From DATJPD01 sp036394195 (GTDB lineage Bacteria; Pseudomonadota; Alphaproteobacteria; CACIAM-22H2): 12,568 bases of DNA. Made by a program: the position numbers and the translations under genes. The stretch covers positions 1 through 12,568 of the forward strand of contig DASWFO010000345.1 of NCBI GenBank assembly GCA_036394195.1, written 5' to 3'. Shown here one piece after another: positions 5,504 through 10,830 of the stretch (positions are counted from its first letter, which is position 1; each line of letters begins with the position of its first letter). Below the pieces are notes generated by a model. The model saw only the letters and a program-made list of their open reading frames with translations, did no database searches and had not been told where the DNA came from.

Positions 5504-6487
5504 ATGAAAGCCTATTTCCTCGGCTCGAAGAACAGCCAACCCCTCCTCGAGCTGCGCGACATCCCGAAGCCCGAGCCCAAGACGGGCGAGGTCCTGATCA
5601 AGGTCAAGGCGGCGTCGCTGAACCGCGGCGAGCTGATGGTCGGCCACGGCCCGGTTGCCGCCGGCGCCGATGCGCCGCCGGCCCCGTTCGGCCTCGACGT
5701 CTCGGGCGAGATCGCCGCCATCGGTCCGGGGGTCGGCGGCTGGAAACAGGGCGACCGGGTGATCAGCCGGGTCCGCCACGCTTTCGCCGAGTACGCGCTG
5801 GCCGATATCCGCCAGGTGATGGCGATGCCCGAGCCCTTGTCGTGGGAGCAGGCGGCCGCGGCGCCGGTGGTGTTCCTCACCGCCTACGACATGCTGGTCG
5901 AGCAGGGGCATCTCGCGTCGGGCGAATGGGTGCTGGTCACCGGCGTGTCGTCGGGGGTCGGCGTCGCCTGCCTGCAGATCGCCAAGGCGCTCGGCGCCAA
6001 GGTCATCGGCACCTCGGGCTCGGCGGAGAAGCTCAAGGTGATCCAGCCGCTCGGCCTCGACCACGCGGTGCTGACCCGCGGGCCGGTGTCGCCCGAGGAG
6101 ATGAAGCGCCTCACCGGCGGTCACGGCATCGACATCGTGATCAACAATGTCGGCGGCACGGTGTTCGAAGCCTGCGTCGCCTCGCTCGCGTATCGTGGAA
6201 GACTTGCGACAGTCGGCTATGTCGACGGATCGCTCAGCGCCCGCATGGACCTCGAGGCGATGCACCGCAACCGCCTGCACCTCTACGGCGTCAGCAACAA
6301 GCACCGCACCGCCGACGAGCGCGCCGCCTCGGTCGTCGGCTTCAAGCGCGACATCCTGCCGCACCTGGCGGCGGGCCGCATCCGCCCGCTGGTCGACAAG
6401 GTCTTCCCCTTCGACCAGCTCCGCGAAGCCCAAGCCCGCATGCTCGCCAACCAGGCCGCGGGGAAAGTCGTCATCAGCATGGGCTGA
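5504..6487 (+). CDS. Zinc-less MDR family oxidoreductase (quinone oxidoreductase-like)
   Basis: This 327-residue cytosolic enzyme should transfer hydride from NAD(P)H to a quinone or an enal/enone. The N-terminal GroES-like domain covers about 1-120, with PxxxxGEVLIKVKAASLNRGE at 25-43 (short gap in the quote) and GLDVSGEIAAIGPGV at 63-77. The nucleotide-binding Rossmann domain begins with VTGVSSGVG at 145-153, followed by A-K-V-I-G-T-S-G-S-A-E-K. Family features such as IVINNVGG and the C-terminal FDQLREAQARM are present. The cysteine and histidine ligands of the zinc MDR enzymes are absent, placing it with the quinone oxidoreductase/zeta-crystallin branch; the true substrate is unknown. ATG at 5504 is preferred because GAGGTG lies seven bases upstream; an in-frame TTG at 5498 would be too close to it. 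It converges with the TctC gene at 6841. Confidence 0.93.
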   Translation: MKAYFLGSKNSQPLLELRDIPKPEPKTGEVLIKVKAASLNRGELMVGHGPVAAGADAPPAPFGLDVSGEIAAIGPGVGGWKQGDRVISRVRHAFAEYALADIRQVMAMPEPLSWEQAAAAPVVFLTAYDMLVEQGHLASGEWVLVTGVSSGVGVACLQIAKALGAKVIGTSGSAEKLKVIQPLGLDHAVLTRGPVSPEEMKRLTGGHGIDIVINNVGGTVFEACVASLAYRGRLATVGYVDGSLSARMDLEAMHRNRLHLYGVSNKHRTADERAASVVGFKRDILPHLAAGRIRPLVDKVFPFDQLREAQARMLANQAAGKVVISMG

Positions 6488-6498
6488 TGGCCTATCGC

Positions 6499-6669
6499 CC
6501 CTCTCCCCGCTTGGCGGGGAGAGGGAGGGGCCCATCGCCCGGGTTCGCAAGGGGCTTCGCCCCTTGCAAGGATTTGGGGCGATGGGAGGGTGAGGTGTCG
6601 CGCCACCGGACCCCACCTCACCCGCTCACTTCGTTCGCACCCTCTCCGCCCTGAAGGGCAGAGGGTCAG
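6499..6669. repeat. Hairpin composite, copy A
   Basis: Four structures lie in series. CTCTCCCCGC (6501-6510) pairs with GCGGGGAGAG (6514-6523). An outer CCCATCGCCC (6531-6540) pairs with GGGCGATGGG (6577-6586) around GCAAGGGGC/GCCCCTTGC (6547-6555, 6559-6567). GGGTGAGGTG pairs with CACCTCACCC. The last is a degraded stem ACCCTCTCCGCCCT...AGGGCAGAGGGT. It begins 12 bases after the oxidoreductase stop and could act as its terminator region, though no U tract is present. Confidence 0.75.
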
Positions 6670-6694
6670 ACGATCACCTCCTCAGCGCTGATTT

Positions 6695-6839
6695 CTCTCC
6701 CTCTCCTGCGCTTGCGCGGAGAGGGAAGGGGCCCATGACGTCGTCATGGGAAGGGTGAGGTGTCGCGCCACCGGAACCCACCTCACCCGCTCGCTTCGTT
6801 CGCACCCTCTCCGCCCTGAAGGGCGGAGAGGGTCAGACA
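6695..6839. repeat. Hairpin composite, copy B
   Basis: This unit repeats the order of copy A in direct orientation. It has a CTCTCC...GGAGAG stem, CCCATGAC/GTCATGGG, the shared GGGTGAGGTG...CACCTCACCC stem with the same GTCGCGCCACCGGA loop, and a perfect 14-bp stem ACCCTCTCCGCCCT (6804-6817) with AGGGCGGAGAGGGT (6820-6833). The shared core at 6586-6658 and 6752-6822 is nearly identical, while the second stem differs entirely. The 14-bp stem lies eight bases past the stop of the TctC gene at 6841 and is the best terminator candidate for it. Confidence 0.75.
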
Positions 6840-6840
6840 G

Positions 6841-7797
6841 TTACTTCCTCAACCCCAGCTTCCCCGCCGCGCTGAGCGCCTCCTCATACTCCGTCTTCAG
6901 CGCCGCCTTGAACGCGGCGGGGCCGAGATAGGCCGGCTCGGCGGACAGCGCCGCCAGCGCGGCGCGGAATTCGCTGTCGCGGCTGAGACCCTGGATCGCG
7001 GCGTCCCAGCGCTCCACGACCGCGGCCGGCAGTCCAGGCGGTCCCGCGATGCCGGTCCAGCCCACGAGGTTGAAGGTCGGGAAACCAGATTCGGCGCCGG
7101 TCGTTACATTGGGCAAGGCCGCGACGCGGGCCGTGGTGCTGACCGCCAGCGGCTTCACCTGGCCGGAGGCGAGCAGCGGCTTCATCTCGGCGAGATACTG
7201 GGCGGCGAAATCGGTCTTGCCCTCGATCAGGCCGGCGAGGATGCCCGAGCCGCCAAGGAAGCTCACCCGCCCGACCTCCGACCACTTCACGCCGCCGGCA
7301 TCGAGGAGCCGCGCCATGACGATGATCGCCGCACCGCCCGCCCCCGACGTCCCGTATTTGTATCGCCGCGGCTCGCGCCTGATGTCGGCCAGCACCGACT
7401 TGAGGTCGGCCCAGCTCGAATCGCCGCGCACCACGAACACCAGCGGGCTCGCGGTCACGCGCGCGATGTGCAGCGGCTCGTCCCAGCGATACGCCAGCCG
7501 GCTGTCGATCGCCGGGTTCTGGGTCACCTGGCCGGTCGCGGTCATCAGCATCACCGAGCCGTCGGGCGGGGCGCGCAGCACCACCAGCGTCCCGGTCGTG
7601 GCGCCCTCGCCGGGGACGTTGTCGACGTTGATGGTGGTCTTCCAGGCGCGGCTCAGATGCGTCGCCACCAGCCGCGCCGTCAGGTCGGTGACTCCGTTCG
7701 GCGGGAACGGCACCACCAGACGCACCTCCTGCGCCTGCGCCGCGGCACTGAGTCCGGCGGTGAGCGCGATCATGAGCAGTCCTCTCATCCAGCCCAT
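6841..7797 (-). CDS. Bug/TctC-family periplasmic solute-binding protein
   Basis: This 318-residue precursor should bind an organic acid or similar small molecule in the periplasm for a tripartite tricarboxylate (TctABC) transporter or a sensory role. A Sec signal peptide (MRGLLMIALTAGLSAAAQAQ core) precedes VRLVVPFPPNGVTDLTARLV, the family's first ligand loop; the usual PPGG reads PPNG here. NVPGEGATTG, YKYGTSGAGG, GKTDFAAQY and the G-W-x-G-I-A-G-P-P-G-L-P motif follow in the family order. The start at 7797 and the one at 7788 (MRGLLM...) are both possible; an upstream in-frame ATG at 7854 lies inside a palindromic repeat and is rejected. No TctA/TctB genes are nearby. It lies downstream of the CMD-CinA gene pair with a 118-bp repeat-bearing gap, so co-transcription is possible. 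Confidence 0.92.
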   Translation of the reverse strand: MGWMRGLLMIALTAGLSAAAQAQEVRLVVPFPPNGVTDLTARLVATHLSRAWKTTINVDNVPGEGATTGTLVVLRAPPDGSVMLMTATGQVTQNPAIDSRLAYRWDEPLHIARVTASPLVFVVRGDSSWADLKSVLADIRREPRRYKYGTSGAGGAAIIVMARLLDAGGVKWSEVGRVSFLGGSGILAGLIEGKTDFAAQYLAEMKPLLASGQVKPLAVSTTARVAALPNVTTGAESGFPTFNLVGWTGIAGPPGLPAAVVERWDAAIQGLSRDSEFRAALAALSAEPAYLGPAAFKAALKTEYEEALSAAGKLGLRK

Positions 7798-7810
7798 ACC
7801 CTTTTCCGTC

Positions 7811-7854
7811 ATGCCGGCGGAGCTTGTCCCCGCCCCCGAGCGGGGAGCCGGCAT
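7811..7854. repeat. Nested palindrome, ATGCCGGC type
   Basis: ATGCCGGC (7811-7818) pairs with GCCGGCAT (7847-7854), enclosing TCCCCGC with GCGGGGA. A further CCCGGC/GCCGGG hairpin follows at about 7876-7891. This GTCAT...ATCCA element lies between the CinA-like gene and the TctC gene, directly upstream of the TctC ribosome binding region. Confidence 0.65.
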
Positions 7855-7893
7855 CCAGAGGCGTTTACACTGGAGCCCGGCCTTCGCCGGGGT

Positions 7894-7917
7894 GACGCGA
7901 CGGTCGCGCGTCGCGTC
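7894..7917 (-). terminator. Hairpin at the end of the CinA-like gene
   Basis: A perfect 8-bp stem GACGCGAC (7894-7901) with GTCGCGTC (7910-7917) overlaps the last bases of the CinA-like stop codon. No U tract is visible. It could weaken read-through from the CMD-CinA pair into the TctC gene or protect the 3' end. Confidence 0.35.
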
Positions 7918-8404
7918 ACATCTCCAGGTTCTGCTTCAGCAGCCGGAGCGCCGCAGCGGCGAACTCGCGCATGTTGGCCTGCCGGTCGCCATGTCCGGTC
8001 TCGATGGTGCTGACCGCCTCGCTGTCGTCGGGTCCGACGACGGCGATGCAGGCATGCCCCGCCGCGTCGCCGTAGCGGTTGCCGGTCGGGCCGGTGGCGC
8101 CGGTTTCGGCGACGGCCCAGTTCGCGGCGAATTTCCGCCGCGCCGTGCGGGCCAGAAGCAACGCATAGTCCTCGGTCGACGGCCGCATGTTGGCCATCTG
8201 CTCCTGCGTGATGCCGAGCAGCGCGTCCCGCGCCTGGCGCGTGTAGACGACAGCCCCGCCGAGGAAATACGCCGAGGCGCCGGGGACGGCGAGCAGGGCC
8301 GCGGAGATCAATCCGCCGGCCGAAGATTCCGCGACCGCGACCGTCTGTTTGTGCTCTTTCAGGATGTCGGCCAGCGCCTCGGCCAAGGGGATGAGGGCTT
8401 TCAT
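7916..8404 (-). CDS. CinA C-terminal domain protein (nicotinamide-nucleotide amidase-like)
   Basis: This 162-residue protein is a stand-alone CinA C-terminal domain, the form that deamidates nicotinamide mononucleotide in pyridine nucleotide recycling. Signature blocks are VAVAESSAGGLISAALLAVP (22-41), SAYFLGGAVVYTRQARDALL (44-63) and ETGATGPTGNRYGD (100-113), followed by G-H-A-C-I-A-V. Two departures are visible: the usual AESCTGG reads AESSAGG, and the lysine usual in YSxxAKxxLLG is Arg59. Activity as an amidase is therefore inferred, not certain. Its ATG overlaps the TGA of the upstream gene (ATGA, 8404-8401), so the two are probably translationally coupled. Length matches stand-alone PncC/YgaD-type proteins of about 160 residues. 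Confidence 0.9.
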   Translation of the reverse strand: MKALIPLAEALADILKEHKQTVAVAESSAGGLISAALLAVPGASAYFLGGAVVYTRQARDALLGITQEQMANMRPSTEDYALLLARTARRKFAANWAVAETGATGPTGNRYGDAAGHACIAVVGPDDSEAVSTIETGHGDRQANMREFAAAALRLLKQNLEM

Positions 8405-8994
8405 TTCGGCAACAATGGCGGCGTGCCTTCGGGCAGCTGTGCGGCGAACGCCGTCAGCAGCGCCGCCGTGCCGGCGTAATCGCCCATCAGGCTGACCAGG
8501 TCCACCGTGCCGCGGTCGCCGAAGATCTTGTGCACGCGGGCAAACGTCTCGGCGCTCACCTTGTGCGTCCCGAACATCTCGCGGCCGAGCTGGATGATCG
8601 CGGCGTCGGCGTCGGCGAGGCCGTCGGTCGCGCGGCGGTGCTTCACCACGTCGATCGCCGCCTGCGGCACGTCTTCCTTCAGCGCCTCCTTCTCGTGCTG
8701 AAACCACTCGAAGTCGCTGTCGTGCTCGCGCGCCGTGACCAGGATCGCCAGCTCGCGCACCCGTCCACCGAGGCCGGACTCGAAGCGCAGGTAGCGGTTG
8801 AGCCCCGTCGACGTCGCGGCGAGCTTAGGGCTGTGCAGCCGGATTCCGCCCGGACCGCGCAAGCCGGCGAGCGTGCCGCCCTTCGGGTCGGCGTAGCGGT
8901 CGAAGACCTTCTTGGCGGCCTCGTCAAGCGCCTCGCGCTTGGGCAGCGGCAGGCGATAGCCCGAATCCGGATAGATGTCCTTCGGCAAAGTCAT
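8401..8994 (-). CDS. Carboxymuconolactone decarboxylase-family protein
   Basis: This 197-residue all-helical protein belongs to the AhpD/carboxymuconolactone decarboxylase-like superfamily. The core at about 55-130 includes LHSPKLAATS, RVRELAILVTARE (78-90), then FEWFQHEKEALKEDV (95-109). It contains no cysteine at all, so the redox CxxC site of AhpD peroxidases is absent. It resembles the larger group of Cys-less members found in proteobacterial catabolic clusters; the conserved Glu81, Glu90 and His100 are likely active-site positions. AGGAGG five bases upstream fixes the start. It leads the ATGA-overlapped CinA-like gene and is divergent from the second TctC gene across about 100 bp. The substrate cannot be stated. 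Confidence 0.9.
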   Translation of the reverse strand: MTLPKDIYPDSGYRLPLPKREALDEAAKKVFDRYADPKGGTLAGLRGPGGIRLHSPKLAATSTGLNRYLRFESGLGGRVRELAILVTAREHDSDFEWFQHEKEALKEDVPQAAIDVVKHRRATDGLADADAAIIQLGREMFGTHKVSAETFARVHKIFGDRGTVDLVSLMGDYAGTAALLTAFAAQLPEGTPPLLPK

Positions 8995-9056
8995 CGGGCC
9001 CTCCTCGGCGGCGACAGTCGGCGATCAATCGCTTCAATGTGTCCTCCCGCCAACAC

Positions 9057-9077
9057 TTCTGTCTATAGTAAGCAGAA
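9057..9077. promoter_or_regulatory. TTCTG-N11-CAGAA dyad in the divergent promoter
   Basis: TTCTG (9057-9061), eleven bases, CAGAA (9073-9077) form a perfect 5-bp dyad centred in the 103-bp spacer between the CMD-like gene and the second TctC gene. The T-N11-A geometry is compatible with LysR-type regulator boxes. A TATAGT hexamer (9064-9069) sits inside it and could be a -10 element for the TctC gene, which would let a bound regulator block or position RNA polymerase. No regulator gene lies in the window. Confidence 0.3.
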
Positions 9078-9097
9078 TAATAGAGAGGGAGGACCGC

Positions 9098-10080
9098 GTG
9101 CTGAACCGACGCACCTTCGTGAGCGCGTCCGCGACTGTCGCCGCGCTGGCCAAGATCGGACCTGCCGCCGCCCAGACATTGCGCAAGCCGGTGCGGATCG
9201 TGGTCGGCTTTCCCGCCGGCGGCGGCACCGACGTGATCGCGCGCATGATCGCCGAGAAGCTGCGCGGTCACTACGCGCCGGCGGTGATCGTCGACAACCG
9301 GCCGGGTGCTGCGGCGCGCATCGCCGTCGACTATGTCAAGAATGCCGAGCCCGACGGCACGACGCTGCTGTTCACGCCGGACTTTCCGCTGACCGTCTAT
9401 CCGCACAGCTACAAGAAGCTCGACTACGACCCGCTGCGCGACCTGCTGCCGGTCACCGCCTGCGCCAAGTCGATGCTCACCTTCAACGCCGGGCCCGGCC
9501 TTCCGGCAGAGGTGAAGACGGTCGCCGACTTCATCGGCTGGTGCCGCGCCCATCCCGTCAAGGCGCAGTACGGCACGACTTCGCCGGGGGCCACGCCGCA
9601 TTTCGTCGGCGTGATGCTCGCCCGCGCGGCCGGGATCGAGCTGACGCCGGTGCACTACAAGGGCGGCGCCCGGCGCTGCAGGACCTGCTCGGCGGCCACA
9701 TTCCGGTGAGCGTCAATCCGATCAGCGAGACCCTCGGCTTCGGCAACGCGGGCGCCATCCGCATCCTCGCCGTCACCGGCCCGCAGCGCTCGCGCTTCCT
9801 GCCCGACGTGCCGACCATGGTCGAGCAGGGCTACAAGGACGTGGTTGTCGAAGCCTGGATCGGCCTGTTCGCGCCGGCCAAGACGCCGCCGGAGACGGTC
9901 GCGGCGCTGAACAGCGCGGTGCGCGCGGCGATCGCCTCGCCCGACCTGGTGGACAGCCTCGCCAAGGTCGGCAACGAGCCCGCCTACTCGCCGCCCGACG
10001 AGTTCGCGCGCACGGTCAAGGCCGACCTCGTGCGCTGGGGCCCGGTGGTACAGGCCTCCGGCTTCGTGGCGGAAGATTAG
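9098..10080 (+). pseudogene. Frameshifted Bug/TctC-family solute-binding protein
   Basis: The gene starts at GTG 9098 with GGGAGG five bases upstream. The product opens NRRTFVSASATVAALAKIGP, a twin-arginine-like signal peptide, then VRIVVGFPAGGGTDVIARMI, the Bug ligand loop, and VIVDNRPGAAARIAVDYV. The first frame holds through HYKGGA near 9670 (residue 191) and then runs to a stop at 9707-9709. The rest of the family sequence continues without loss in the next frame: PALQDLLGGHIPVSVNP, then FLPDVPTMVEQGY, ending at TAG 10080. Adding one C in the GCCCGG run at 9668-9673 would restore a single 327-residue protein of normal length. Everything else looks intact, so this is either a sequencing error or a very recent inactivation. 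Repaired, it would bind a carboxylate-like ligand in the periplasm. Confidence 0.9.
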
Positions 10081-10134
10081 GCTCATTTAGCCCTTTTCGC
10101 CCGCCACACCCCGGAACCCCGCGCCGCAAACGTC

Positions 10135-10152
10135 GTTTCATAAAGATGAAAC
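10135..10152 (+). promoter_or_regulatory. Hairpin over the HAD gene start codon
   Basis: GTTTCAT (10135-10141), AAAG loop, ATGAAAC (10146-10152) form a perfect 7-bp stem whose 3' arm begins with the start codon. No clear Shine-Dalgarno sequence precedes this ATG. The stem is short and moderately stable, so an effect on translation is possible but unproven; it could be coincidence. Confidence 0.3.
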
Positions 10153-10793
10153 AGGCCGCCAAGCCGAAGCTCGTGATGCTGGACCGCGACGGGACGATCA
10201 CCGAGGAGATCGGCCGCGACATCACCCGCCCCCAAGATCTGCATCTGATCCCGCGCGCCGGCGAGGCGGTGGCGTTGCTCAACCGGGCCGGGATCGCGGT
10301 GGCCCTGGTCAGCAATCAGGAGGTGGTGGGCCGCGGCGAGATCGACCGGAAGATGCTCGACCGCATCGATGCCAAGATGCGCGCCGATCTCGCCGCCTAC
10401 GGCGCCCGCCTCGATGCGGTCTTCGTGTGCACCGACGATCCCAAGCATCCGAGCGACCGCCACAAGCCGTGCAGCGGGATGTTGCAGGAGGCGCTGGCCC
10501 GGTTCCGGGCACGGCCGCACCAGGCGCCGATGATCGGCGACGAGCTGTCCGACCTCGAGGCGGCTGCCCGCGCCGGCTGCCCGCGCCATCTCGTGCGCAC
10601 CGGCAACGGCGCCAAGGCCGCGCGCAAGCTGCCCAAGCACGTCCTGCCGGTCGCCATCCACAAGGACCTCCATGCCGCGGTGCTATGCCTTCTCGATGGA
10701 CGGCGTGTCTCGCCGCATGGCCCGGCGCGCCGGGGCGCAGCGTCCCGTCCGCCGGCGCGGCAGTTGAATCGGCGTCATGCGGGTATCACATAG
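10146..10793 (+). CDS. HAD-superfamily phosphatase, GmhB/HisB-N-like
   Basis: This 215-residue protein has all core motifs of the HAD histidinol-phosphatase/heptose-bisphosphate-phosphatase subgroup. Motif I is MLDRDGT (11-17) with Asp13 as nucleophile and Asp15 as acid/base. Motif II is LVSNQ (54-58). The catalytic Lys107 lies in RHKP, and motif III/IV is MIGDELSDLEAA (129-140) with Asp132. The subgroup's zinc loop is altered: it reads CTDDPKHPSDRHKPCSGM (95-112), offering Cys95, His101, His106 and Cys109 instead of the usual C-x-H...C-x-C. The likely substrate is a sugar or polyol phosphate. GmhB function in heptose synthesis is possible but not shown, as no other heptose genes are near. 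The last 30 residues are R/P/A-rich and overlap the region upstream of the AsmA gene; they may not be part of the fold. Confidence 0.88.
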   Translation: MKQAAKPKLVMLDRDGTITEEIGRDITRPQDLHLIPRAGEAVALLNRAGIAVALVSNQEVVGRGEIDRKMLDRIDAKMRADLAAYGARLDAVFVCTDDPKHPSDRHKPCSGMLQEALARFRARPHQAPMIGDELSDLEAAARAGCPRHLVRTGNGAKAARKLPKHVLPVAIHKDLHAAVLCLLDGRRVSPHGPARRGAASRPPARQLNRRHAGIT

Positions 10794-10830
10794 AAGCGCC
10801 GGCATCGTTGCCGTCGAGGGGTGGGGTGTC

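Noticed and set aside
5333..6616. 427-codon minus-strand frame opposite the oxidoreductase
   Set aside because: It spans a palindromic repeat, the CACAGAG motif and the antisense of a clear MDR gene; no domain is visible.
9655..9680. Programmed ribosomal frameshift in the second TctC gene
   Set aside because: No slippery heptamer fits the needed shift, and binding proteins of this family are not known to use frameshifting; a missing base is simpler.
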